Source: Methylotenera_A sp040079935
Lineage (GTDB): Bacteria; Pseudomonadota; Gammaproteobacteria; Burkholderiales; Methylophilaceae
NCBI GenBank assembly: GCA_040079935.1
Contig: JBEBJI010000004.1
Location: forward strand, 62,001 to 126,000
Reading direction: 5' to 3'
DNA length: 64,000 bases
A model generated the notes under the pieces. It was given only the letters and a program-made list of their open reading frames with translations, did no database searches and had not been told where the DNA came from. Positions 33,932 to 43,100 of this stretch are shown here, piece after piece. The translations under genes were made by a program, and so were the position numbers. The stretch's first letter is position 1. Each line of letters opens with the position of its first letter.

Positions 33932-34921
33932 ATGCAGTTTTTCCCGCGGGCGGCAGAATGGCTAGCCACTTGGTTTGTTGTGCGTCAAGACTTAAGCGTT
34001 AGTAGACGCAAATTAATCGGTTGGCTATCTTTTCTGATACCTATATTTATTTGGTGTGCGGTAAGTTATGTGCCATTTATTTGGCATCCTGTAATTCATG
34101 TACAAAATCCTGGAGAAGTTGATTACTTTCAGGAAGACATGCTGATAGATAAGGCTATTTTTAAAGAAGAACTAGCCAATATGCAAGCTCAGGGCAAACT
34201 TATTCCACAAGGCTATTCTGCAAATCCTATATATTTACCTGCGCCACATGAAGTTGCAAAGGCTTTTTATACAGCCTTTACAACGCCACCAGTGCAAAAA
34301 GATGCGCTGTGGTTGCACCAAAGTTTATGGCAAAGTGTTCAAGTTATTTTTTTGGGATTTTTTATATCCTCGCTAATTGGTGTTCCGCTTGGCATTTTGT
34401 GCGGTACTTATTCTGTATTTTCAAGGCTGGCTGAGCCTTTTATTGAATTCTTTCGTTATTTACCGGCACCTGCTTTTGGTGCTCTGATGGTAGCAATTTT
34501 GGGTATTTATGATGGGCCAAAAATTGCCATTATTGTTATTGGTACTTTCTTTCAACAAGTGCTAGTCATTGCTAATACCGCACGCAAGTTAGATTATAGC
34601 CTGCTGGAGGCAGCCATGACATTGGGCACTACTAAATTCAAGCTATTACAGCATGTAGTCATCCCAGGAATTTTGCCAGATTTATATCGCGATCAGCGCG
34701 TTTTGCTGGGTTGGGCTTGGACCTATTTAATTGTAGCTGAGTTAATAGGTACTTCTACTGGCATTACTTGGTTCATTACCCAGCAAGCGCGTTATCAGCA
34801 TTTTGATAACGTATATGCTGCAATTTTTATTATTGGCTTTATTGGGCTTGGGATGGATTTAATCTTAGCTTGGTTAGGTAGACGATTGTTCCGCTGGGAT
34901 AGACCAGCTAACAAAGAGTAG
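33932..34921 (+). CDS. ABC transporter permease (nitrate/taurine-type)
   Basis: The 329-residue permease has a first membrane span at residues about 26-46, a long periplasmic loop (about 50-120), then a BPD-transport core with the EAA loop EAAMTLGTTKFKLLQHVVIP near residue 226. The N-terminal extension makes it longer than usual SsuC-like permeases (about 260). It forms the inner-membrane channel with the neighbouring ATPase. It lies 37 bases after the binding protein and 14 before the ATPase gene. Confidence 0.9.
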   Translation: MQFFPRAAEWLATWFVVRQDLSVSRRKLIGWLSFLIPIFIWCAVSYVPFIWHPVIHVQNPGEVDYFQEDMLIDKAIFKEELANMQAQGKLIPQGYSANPIYLPAPHEVAKAFYTAFTTPPVQKDALWLHQSLWQSVQVIFLGFFISSLIGVPLGILCGTYSVFSRLAEPFIEFFRYLPAPAFGALMVAILGIYDGPKIAIIVIGTFFQQVLVIANTARKLDYSLLEAAMTLGTTKFKLLQHVVIPGILPDLYRDQRVLLGWAWTYLIVAELIGTSTGITWFITQQARYQHFDNVYAAIFIIGFIGLGMDLILAWLGRRLFRWDRPANKE

Positions 34922-34935
34922 GTTGGATAGATCAA

Positions 34936-35853
34936 ATGGATAAAACAATAAACAATATGTTACCAAGTTACTTAGATCAGTCACCTGAAGTAAAAGCACG
35001 TTTTGATAAGCTTAAAAATCGAGATGTGATTTTAGAAGTGAAAAATTTAGTGAAAACCTATAAAACCAATAAAGGTGAAACGGTTGCGCTGAATAATGTG
35101 AGCTTTAAAACCCATAAGCGAGAATTTGTTTGCATTATTGGGCCTTCTGGCTGTGGTAAATCAACGCTCGCGCGGGTATTGGCAGGCTTAGAAAGCTATT
35201 CTGGTGGTGAGGTTTTGCTTGATGGTAAACCAGTCACAGGCCCAGGCCGTGATCGTGGCATGGTGTTTCAAGGCTATACATTATTCCCTTGGCGAACAGT
35301 CAAACAAAACGTGATGTTTGGCTTAGAGATGAACGGTATGGGCAGTATTGAGGCTGGCAGAGAAGCCGAATTATGGCTGGAGTTGGTAGGCCTTGAAAAA
35401 TTTGCTAATGCGTATCCACATGAGCTTTCAGGCGGTATGAAGCAGCGCGTGGCCATTGCACGTGCGCTCGTCAATCAGCCGCGTATTTTGTTAATGGACG
35501 AACCATTTGGCGCTTTAGATGCGCAAACGCGCGCCAAAATGCAGGCGCATTTGCTCGAGATTTGGCGCAATATCGACATCACGATTGTATTTATCACGCA
35601 CGACTTAGACGAAGCGATTTTCTTAGCAGACCGCATCTTAGTCCTCAAAGCACATCCCGGTGAAGTCATGGAATTGATTGAAGTACCTGTGCCGCGTCCG
35701 CGGAATTTAACGCAATCCAATTCGCCTGAATTCCTAGCGACCAAAGCCAGACTAGAAGCGCTGATTCATCCACAAGAAGAGCCAGAAACAACTGAAATAC
35801 CGATTCAACAACGCATGATTCGCTTTGTGAATGTAGCGGATAACGTGGAGTAA
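34936..35853 (+). CDS. ABC transporter ATP-binding protein (nitrate/taurine-type)
   Basis: The 305-residue ATPase shows Walker A GPSGCGKST near residue 74, Q-loop FQGYTLFPWRTV, signature LSGGMKQRVAIARAL near 165 and Walker B ILLMDEPFGALD near 185, then an H-loop FITHDLDEA. N- and C-terminal extensions flank the core. With the two preceding genes it completes a guanidine-induced importer. The next gene, the creatininase family member, starts 4 bases later. Confidence 0.93.
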   Translation: MDKTINNMLPSYLDQSPEVKARFDKLKNRDVILEVKNLVKTYKTNKGETVALNNVSFKTHKREFVCIIGPSGCGKSTLARVLAGLESYSGGEVLLDGKPVTGPGRDRGMVFQGYTLFPWRTVKQNVMFGLEMNGMGSIEAGREAELWLELVGLEKFANAYPHELSGGMKQRVAIARALVNQPRILLMDEPFGALDAQTRAKMQAHLLEIWRNIDITIVFITHDLDEAIFLADRILVLKAHPGEVMELIEVPVPRPRNLTQSNSPEFLATKARLEALIHPQEEPETTEIPIQQRMIRFVNVADNVE

Positions 35854-35857
35854 TACG

Positions 35858-36628
35858 ATGACAATGGAATGGTCTAAAACGACTTGGGATGAAATTCCTG
35901 CAAAGTTAAAAGCAGCCAATTGCTCGGCCATTTTGCCGATTGGCGCCACCGAGCAACATGGCCCACACATGGGATGCGGCATGGATTATGTATTGGCAGA
36001 TGTGTTATGCAAAGCAGTGGCAGAAAAAACCAAGGTACTGATGCTACCTACCATGCCTTATGGTTGCTCAATCGGCCATAGCCAGCGCTGGCCGGGCACC
36101 ATTGCCTTACAACCCATTACCTTAATTAATACGATTAAAGACATGGGTGACTGGGCTTACCACAGTGGCGTACGGCGCTTGTTTATCGTCAATGCGCATG
36201 TCACTAATGCGGCGCCTTTGCGCTGTGCGCTGGAAATGCTGCGCGCAGCCCATGACGACATGATGATTGCTGTGATTAACACTGCGCATTTAAGCAAACG
36301 CGCCAAAGAGTTTCAGCATGCGGATGGTGATGACTGGCATGCCAATGATGGTGAAACCTCGCTCATGTTAGCGACCGCTTCCGAGATGGTGCGCCCTGAT
36401 AAATTAAAGATGGCAGATGACCCAGATCGTACAGCAGGTTTGGTGTTTTCTCACCCTGTCAACAGAACCAGTTTAAACGGCGTAACAGGCACGCCGAGTA
36501 TAGCAAGTAAAGAAAAAGGCGATGAGTGGTTCGCTTGGATGGTCGAGGATTTAAGTGGTGTTGTGACAAAAGGTACACAGGAGAATCCTCCTTTGGAGTA
36601 TTCATATTTTGATAAATTTAGCGATTGA
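35858..36628 (+). CDS. Creatininase-family amidohydrolase
   Basis: The 256-residue protein belongs to the creatininase/MftE fold: IGATEQHGPHMGCGMDYVL near residue 28 carries the Glu, His and Asp metal ligands, NAHVTNAAPL near 112 gives the next His (usually NGHGGN, so a divergent loop here), and DDWHANDGETSLML near 153 the final Glu. Known members open cyclic amides such as creatinine or act in cofactor maturation. Within a guanidine-induced operon it may process a guanidino compound or act in nitrogen release; the substrate is unknown. Confidence 0.82.
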   Translation: MTMEWSKTTWDEIPAKLKAANCSAILPIGATEQHGPHMGCGMDYVLADVLCKAVAEKTKVLMLPTMPYGCSIGHSQRWPGTIALQPITLINTIKDMGDWAYHSGVRRLFIVNAHVTNAAPLRCALEMLRAAHDDMMIAVINTAHLSKRAKEFQHADGDDWHANDGETSLMLATASEMVRPDKLKMADDPDRTAGLVFSHPVNRTSLNGVTGTPSIASKEKGDEWFAWMVEDLSGVVTKGTQENPPLEYSYFDKFSD

Positions 36629-36647
36629 TGAAGAAGGACGACAAGGT

Positions 36648-38009
36648 ATGAAAACAGCAGCAGAAGTAAAAGCCATTGAGCAGGTATTAAAAGACAAAGG
36701 GGTGAAATACTGCATCGGTGCCTATGTGGATATTCATGGTATCCCCAAAGCGAAAGTCGTGCCGATTGACCATTTACCCCAAATGTCTGGCGGGTCAGAA
36801 CGCTACACCGCCTATGCCTTGGATGGCTTAGGTCATGGTCCAAGTGACGATGAAATTACCTCAGTCCCTGACTTGGATCATATTATTCAGCTGCCCTGGG
36901 AGCCGAAAGTGGTTTGGATGCCAGCGGATAATCACTTTCAAGGAAAGCCATACCCGCTCAATACCCGCGTCGCGCTGAAAAATGTGTTAGCAGAAGCCGA
37001 AAAAATGGGCTTTGGCATGAATTTAGGTATTGAGTGCGAAATCTATTTATTCAAACAAAACGCAGATGGCAGTTTAAGTATCCATAACCCAGATGATAAA
37101 TTGGGCAAAGCGGCATATGACGTCAGCACTTTTATGGATAACTTTACTTGGCTCGATAAAATGGCAACCGCCATCAATGATTTGGGTTGGGATTTGTATT
37201 CGTTTGACCATGAAGATGGTAACAGCCAATTTGAGTTTGATTTTAACTATAGTGATGCGCTCACCATGTGCGACCGCTTTACGTTCTTCCGCTATATGGC
37301 TAAGCATTATGCAAAAGAAGAAGGTTTGCTCGCGACCACCATGCCTAAACCGTTTGCCAATAAAACGGGTACTGGTGCGCACTTTAATATGTCTCTATAT
37401 GACCTTAAAACAGGCAAAAACTTGTTTGCCTGCGACCCAAAAGACGACCCACGTGGTTTAGGTTTAACGACGTTAGGCTATCAATTTATTGCAGGTATTC
37501 TCAAACACGGGCCGGCCCTCTGCGCCACCTTTGCGCCTACAGTAAATAGCTACAAGCGCTTGGTGCGTCGTGGTGCCATGAACTACTTTAGCTGGGCGCC
37601 AGTATTTAACTCGTTTGGCTCTAACAACCGCACCAATTCTGTACGCGTGCCAATGGGCGGTGGGCGTTGTGAGTCTCGTAATGCCGATGGCGCTGTGAAC
37701 CCGTACTTAGCAGCAACCCTAGCGTTAGCCGCTGGTTTAGAAGGTATTAGAGAAGGCTTAAACCCAGGCAAACCAAATGAAGATAACTTATACGAAATGA
37801 CGGAAGAAGAACGCGCAAAACGTGGTATTAGCTTTTTGCCACAAACCTTGCAAGAAGCGGTACATGCCTTTGCGGCTGACCCATTGGTTGAAAAAACCTT
37901 GGGTAAAGGCTTAAGCGATGAGTTTATTAAATATAAAACAGAAGAGTGGGAAGCCTATCACCAGTCAGTTAGCCAGTGGGAGATTAGCCGTTACAGCCAC
38001 ATGTTTTAG
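36648..38009 (+). CDS. Type III glutamine synthetase-like enzyme
   Basis: About 453 residues starting MKTAAEVKAIEQVLKDKG. The N-terminal beta-grasp part has VDIHGIPKAKVVP near residue 28, and the catalytic part has the Glu ligands in GIECEIYLF and DGNSQFEFDFN, with GTGAHFNMSL near 245 and the arginine loop NRTNSVRVPMGGGRCESR. It resembles GlnT and gamma-glutamylmethylamide synthetases, which ligate ammonia or methylamine to glutamate. I use the ATG at 36648 because a longer frame overlaps the previous stop. In this operon it could capture the ammonia released from guanidine. Confidence 0.85.
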   Translation: MKTAAEVKAIEQVLKDKGVKYCIGAYVDIHGIPKAKVVPIDHLPQMSGGSERYTAYALDGLGHGPSDDEITSVPDLDHIIQLPWEPKVVWMPADNHFQGKPYPLNTRVALKNVLAEAEKMGFGMNLGIECEIYLFKQNADGSLSIHNPDDKLGKAAYDVSTFMDNFTWLDKMATAINDLGWDLYSFDHEDGNSQFEFDFNYSDALTMCDRFTFFRYMAKHYAKEEGLLATTMPKPFANKTGTGAHFNMSLYDLKTGKNLFACDPKDDPRGLGLTTLGYQFIAGILKHGPALCATFAPTVNSYKRLVRRGAMNYFSWAPVFNSFGSNNRTNSVRVPMGGGRCESRNADGAVNPYLAATLALAAGLEGIREGLNPGKPNEDNLYEMTEEERAKRGISFLPQTLQEAVHAFAADPLVEKTLGKGLSDEFIKYKTEEWEAYHQSVSQWEISRYSHMF

Positions 38010-38017
38010 CAAAACAT

Positions 38018-38671
38018 ATGAATGAATTGAATACTCAGCAAAGTGCACTAATTGTGATTGATATGCAGCGAGATTTTTTGGATGCAGGTGGCTATGCAGC
38101 TAAAGCCGGCATGGATGTTTTCATGCTACGCAAGCCCATTCCGTTTATTTGTACTTTGTTAAAAGCTGCACGCAAAAATAAAATATTGGTGATTCATACA
38201 AGGGAAGGACATCGTTCAGATTTGAGCGATTGTCCGCCTACCAAGCTAGTGCGCAGTCGCCAAGCGGGTGCCGAGATTGGCAACAAAGGACCGCTTGGTA
38301 GGCTACTGGTTCGCGGCGAATATGGTCATGACATTATTGCTGAATTAAAGCCAATAGCAGGTGAGCCAATTATAGATAAACCTGGTTACGGCGCGTTTCA
38401 TCAGACCGATTTGGCGCAAATTTTGGCTACATATGAGATTAAAAAATTATACATAGTTGGCATCACGACTGAAGTGTGCGTGCATTCTACTTTGCGTGAA
38501 GCTATCGATCGCGGCTACGAATGTGTTTTGATAAGTGATGCATGTGCTTCGGCGCATGCTGATTTGCATGATGCAGCGATGAAAATGGTGTCCGTAGAAG
38601 GTGGTATTTTTGGCAGTGTGCAAGATACAAAGACTGTAATGGAAGAGTTAAGGAATGTGTATGGTAGTTAA
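38018..38671 (+). CDS. Cysteine hydrolase (isochorismatase-like family)
   Basis: The 217-residue protein has the Asp-Lys-Cys triad of the family: Asp in IVIDMQRDFLD (residue about 15), Lys in IDKPGYGAF (about 124), and Cys in GITTEVCVHSTLREA (about 157). Relatives hydrolyse biuret, ureidoacrylate, N-carbamoyl compounds or nicotinamide. Its place between the glutamine synthetase-like gene and the carboxyguanidine deiminase subunits suggests an amidohydrolase for a urea or biuret-like intermediate. It overlaps the next gene by 11 bases. Confidence 0.85.
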   Translation: MNELNTQQSALIVIDMQRDFLDAGGYAAKAGMDVFMLRKPIPFICTLLKAARKNKILVIHTREGHRSDLSDCPPTKLVRSRQAGAEIGNKGPLGRLLVRGEYGHDIIAELKPIAGEPIIDKPGYGAFHQTDLAQILATYEIKKLYIVGITTEVCVHSTLREAIDRGYECVLISDACASAHADLHDAAMKMVSVEGGIFGSVQDTKTVMEELRNVYGS

Positions 38672-39389
38672 ATTTAAACCTGAAAACGTGCTGTGGGAGG
38701 AAACTATCCCTGGCGGCTGTCATTGGTCTGGCTTAATGCGTCGTGGTACGGCGTTAAGGTTAACTGATTTAACTGGTGGTGCGAATTGCTCAGCCTTATT
38801 TTACAATGCAGAAGATAAGTTAGAACGCTACAACTTTTCAGACACGCTTAAAGCTCAGCACACAGCTTTTTTAACGACTGGCAATGTTGTATATAGTGAT
38901 ATGGGGCGGGTATTGGCATCGATTATTAATGACAATGTGGGCTGGCACGATACCATTTGTGGCGTGAGCGATGCCAGTATGATTGCCGCGCAATACGGCA
39001 CAAGCAGCTATCAAACTCACCACAATGACATGTATCGCAATGGCAAAGATGGCTTGTTAATTGAGTTAGCCAAACATGGCTTAGGCAAGCGCGACTTAAC
39101 AGCTAGTGTTAATTTTTTTAGCAAGGTGACACCAGATGAAGTAGGTAATTTAAGCTTTGTGGCAAATAATAGCAAAGCAGGAAGCACCGTGGATATTCGC
39201 TTTGACATGAATGTGTTGTTGGTTTTATCGACTGCACCGCATTCACTAGACCCTAAAATCGTGTATGCGCCTGCCGCTGTGAAATTATCTGCTCTTCATG
39301 TTGGCAATGCGTCGCAAGAGGATATTTGCCGCAATAGTTGCGCGCAAAATGGCCGCGGTTTTGTGAACACAGAAAGATACTATTTATGA
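38661..39389 (+). CDS. DUF1989 protein, likely carboxyguanidine deiminase subunit A or B
   Basis: About 242 residues of the urea carboxylase-associated (DUF1989) family. The conserved pattern is visible in LRLTDLTGGANCSALFYNAEDKLE, TGNVVYSDMGRVLASI and GWHDTICG; the Cys and His residues are candidate zinc ligands. DUF1989 pairs found beside guanidine carboxylase form carboxyguanidine deiminase (CgdAB), which turns carboxyguanidine into allophanate and ammonia. I start at ATG 38661, 7 bases after TAAGGA, rather than ATG 38655. It is coupled to the next DUF1989 gene by an ATGA overlap. Confidence 0.85.
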   Translation: MVVKFKPENVLWEETIPGGCHWSGLMRRGTALRLTDLTGGANCSALFYNAEDKLERYNFSDTLKAQHTAFLTTGNVVYSDMGRVLASIINDNVGWHDTICGVSDASMIAAQYGTSSYQTHHNDMYRNGKDGLLIELAKHGLGKRDLTASVNFFSKVTPDEVGNLSFVANNSKAGSTVDIRFDMNVLLVLSTAPHSLDPKIVYAPAAVKLSALHVGNASQEDICRNSCAQNGRGFVNTERYYL

Positions 39390-40033
39390 TTGCCGAAAGC
39401 CAGCTTGACCCTAAAAACGCCATAGTTAATCAAGTTTGCAATGCAGGCGACCCATGGATGGCAGAGCTAAAAAAAGACCAAATTTTCCGCATTTTAGATT
39501 TGGAAGGCAATCAGGCGGTCGATACGCTATTTTATAGCGCAAGCAATCCAGAAGAGCGTTACAGCGTGGTCGATACCATCGCACGTCAACGGCGGTTGTA
39601 CTTAACAACAGGCTCGGTGCTGTATTCATCCGAAGGCAATGCGATGTTGACGATTGTGGCTGACACTTGTGGCCGCCATGATACGCTAGGTGGTGCCTGT
39701 TCGGCAGAGAGCAACACAACACGCTACGACCTTGCCAAACGCCACATGCACAGTTGCCGTGATTCGTTTATGCACGCGCTCAACACCTGCGAGTGCGCCA
39801 ACCACATGAGCAAACGCGACATCACAAGCAATATTAACTTTTTTATGAACGTGCCTGTGACTGTGGATGGGGGATTAGTCTTTGCTGATGGCATTTCAGG
39901 GCCAGGAAAATATGTAGAAATGCGTGCTGAGATGGATGTAACTGTGTTGATTTCAAATTGCCCACAATTGAACAATCCATGCAATGGCTACAATCCAACA
40001 CCAGTGCGGCTGCTCGTTTGGAATGGCAATTAA
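39386..40033 (+). CDS. DUF1989 protein, likely partner subunit of carboxyguanidine deiminase
   Basis: About 215 residues starting MIAESQLDPKNAIVNQVC. It is homologous to the previous protein: ILDLEGNQAVDTLFYSASN, TGSVLYSSEGNAMLTIV and RHDTLGGACSAES line up with its counterparts, and a Cys-rich CRDSFMHALNTCECANHMSKRD segment could bind metal. The start ATG overlaps the stop TGA of the upstream partner, so the two subunits should be made in equal amounts. Which is CgdA and which CgdB I cannot say. Confidence 0.85.
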   Translation: MIAESQLDPKNAIVNQVCNAGDPWMAELKKDQIFRILDLEGNQAVDTLFYSASNPEERYSVVDTIARQRRLYLTTGSVLYSSEGNAMLTIVADTCGRHDTLGGACSAESNTTRYDLAKRHMHSCRDSFMHALNTCECANHMSKRDITSNINFFMNVPVTVDGGLVFADGISGPGKYVEMRAEMDVTVLISNCPQLNNPCNGYNPTPVRLLVWNGN

Positions 40034-40052
40034 ATTTTAAATCAAAACTTGA

Positions 40053-40096
40053 CGTTAGGACGACCTAGCGTTTGCAATAAAAGCGAGACGACTCGC
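40053..40096 (+). ncRNA. Guanidine-II riboswitch (mini-ykkC motif)
   Basis: Two hairpins with identical ACGA tetraloops: P1 CGTTAGG-ACGA-CCTAGCG (40053-40070, seven pairs including one G-U) and P2 GCGAG-ACGA-CTCGC (40083-40096), joined by a 12-base A-rich linker. Paired ACGR-loop hairpins define mini-ykkC, where guanidinium brings the loops together and frees the ribosome binding site. The GGGG at 40101-40104 lies right behind P2 and 5 bases before the carboxylase ATG, so control of translation is likely. Confidence 0.93.
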
Positions 40097-40109
40097 ACTT
40101 GGGGTTTTA

Positions 40110-43100
40110 ATGTTTACTAAAGTATTAATTGCCAATCGTGGAGAGATTGCCTGTCGCATCATTCGCACACTCAAAAAAATGGGCATCGCATCGATTGCGA
40201 TTTATTCAGAAGCTGATGCTGGTGCACGTCATGTGCTAGATGCGGATGAAGCAGTTTGTGTTGGCCCTGCGCCTGCTGCGGAAAGCTATTTAAATTCGCA
40301 AAAAATACTGCAAGTTGCGCGACAAACTGGCGCTCAGGCAATACACCCAGGCTATGGCTTTTTATCAGAAAATGCCAATTTTGCAGAATCCTGTGAAGCA
40401 GCAGGCATTATATTTATTGGACCAACAGCTAGCCAAATGCGCGAGTTTGGCTTAAAACATACTGCTCGTGCACTAGCCAACAAAAATAATGTTCCTTTAT
40501 TGCCAGGTACAGGATTGCTGGCTGATGTGGCAGAAGCTAAAACTGAAGCCGAAAAAATTGGCTACCCCGTCATGCTAAAAAGTACGGCAGGTGGCGGTGG
40601 TATTGGTATGCAGCTTATCTGGAGCGAAAATGAGCTAGATACCGCTTTTGAATCGGTACAGCGACTATCAAAAAATAATTTTAAAGATAGTGGTATTTAC
40701 CTAGAAAAATACGTGCAATCTGCGCGACACATAGAGGTGCAAATTTTTGGCGATGGCAAAGGTAAAGTGATTGCACTAGGCGAGCGAGATTGCAGCGTAC
40801 AGCGTCGCAATCAAAAAGTAATAGAAGAAACCCCAGCGCCGAATATTTCTGCAAAAACTCGCCAAGCCTTATGTGAAACCGCGGTAAAACTTGGTAGTGC
40901 TTTACATTATCGATCTGCAGGCACGGTGGAGTATGTGTACGACAATGATACGCAACAATTTTACTTTTTAGAGGTAAATACGCGTTTACAAGTTGAGCAT
41001 GGCGTGACCGAGTTGGTAACAGGTGTAGATTTGGTGGAGTGGATGCTGCGTATTGCAGCAGGTGATGCTGATTTTTTAAGTCAATATTCACATGAGCCCA
41101 CTGGTCATGCTATTCAGGTGCGTATCTACGCAGAAGATCCGAATAAAAATTTTCAGCCAGCCAGTGGCGTGCTCACAGAGGCAAAATTTTCGCCAGACGC
41201 GCGCAATGATAGTTGGGTACAAAAGGGCAGTGAGATTTCACCATTTTACGACCCTCTTATTGCCAAAGTATTGGTGCATGCAGCTAATCGCGATGCTGCA
41301 GTGGACAAAATGCGTGCTGTTCTTAACGAAACGCAGCTGAGTGGCATTGAAACCAACCTAGAGTACTTGCGCCAAATTTTGGCCGATGATGTGTTCCCCA
41401 TGGGCAAGCAAATTACACGTTATTTGAATACATTTGTATATCAACCTAACACTGTTGATGTGCTAGATGGCGGCGTGATGACAACGATCCAGGATTACCC
41501 AGGTCGACTTGGCTATTGGCATGTGGGTGTGCCGCCGTCTGGCCCAATGGATCATTTAGCATTTCGTGTGGGCAATAAATTAGCAGGCAATACCGAAGGT
41601 GTAGCAGGGTTGGAAATAACGCTAATAGGATGCACCTTGAAGTTTAATATTGACAGCGTTATTGCCATTACTGGTGCGCAAATTGAAGCGCTGTTAGATG
41701 GTAAGCCAATTAACATGTGGCAATCGCAGCTTGTGAAAGCCAGCAGTGTACTAAAGCTTGGCAAAATAAATGGTGCTGGCTGCCGTGCCTATTTGGCAGT
41801 GCAGGGTGGCTTTGATGTGCCCGACTATTTAGGCAGTAAATCCACATTTACCTTGGGGCAATTTGGTGGGCATGGCGGTAGGATGCTTAGAGTGGGTGAT
41901 GTATTGCATCTTACCAAATCAGAAAAACTAGCGATTGAAAAGCGCCTTTTAGCACCAAATAAGCAACCTACTTACAATAATCACTGGCAGATTGGCGTGC
42001 TATATGGCCCACATGGTGCGCCAGATTTCTTTACGCCTGACGATATTGCTGTGTTTTTTAACACCGATTACGAGGTGCATTACAACTCGAACACCACAGG
42101 CATTCGTTTAATTGGGCCCAAACCACAATGGGCGCGCACTGACGGCGGCGAGGCGGGTTTACATCCATCAAATATTCACGACAATGCTTATGCTATTGGC
42201 AGCATTGATTTTACTGGCGATATGCCAATTATTTTAGGCCCCGATGGCCCAAGTTTGGGTGGTTTTGTGTGCCCAGCCGTTATTGTGCAGGCTGAATTGT
42301 GGAAAATGGGGCAATTAAAAGCAGGCGATAAAATTAGGTTTATGCAACTTAGCCAAGCGCAGGCAAATGAGCTGGAACTTGCACAAAATACCATGATTGC
42401 CAATTTAAATGATGCAAGCATTAAAATGCCTGCTCTGGAAGCCAATATCCATGTGCCTAACAGCCCAGTGTTATTAAGCACGCAAGCAACAGCTGGCCAA
42501 TTTAAGGTGGTTTATCGTCAAGCAGGCGATAAGAACTTGCTGGTGGAATATGGCGAGTTGATGCTGGACATTAGCTTGCGCTTTCGTGTCCATGCGTTAA
42601 TGCAGTGGTTACACAATAAGCAAATTCAAGGCATTATTGATTTAACTCCTGGCATTCGCTCACTGCAATTGCATTATGACAGTTTGATACTACCAGTAGA
42701 TAAACTGATTGCTATTCTACAGCAAGCCGAAAATGAGTTGCCACCTACCGAAACCATGCAAGTGCCTTCACGCGTTGTGCATTTACCGTTATCTTGGGAA
42801 GACCCAACTGTTCAACTTGCTGTTGAAAAATACGCACAATCGGTGCGTAAAAATGCGCCTTGGTGTTCGTTAGAACCTAAACCTAATAATACCGAATTTA
42901 TAAGACGTATTAATGGCTTACAAACAGCAGAGCAAGTCAAAGACATTGTATTTAACGCCAGTTATTTAACACTAGGCTTAGGCGATGTGTATTTGGGCGC
43001 ACCAGTTGCTACGCCGTTAGACCCAAGACACCGCTTGGTCACTACTAAATATAACCCCGCGCGCACATGGACACCAGAAAACGCAGTTGGTATCGGCGGT

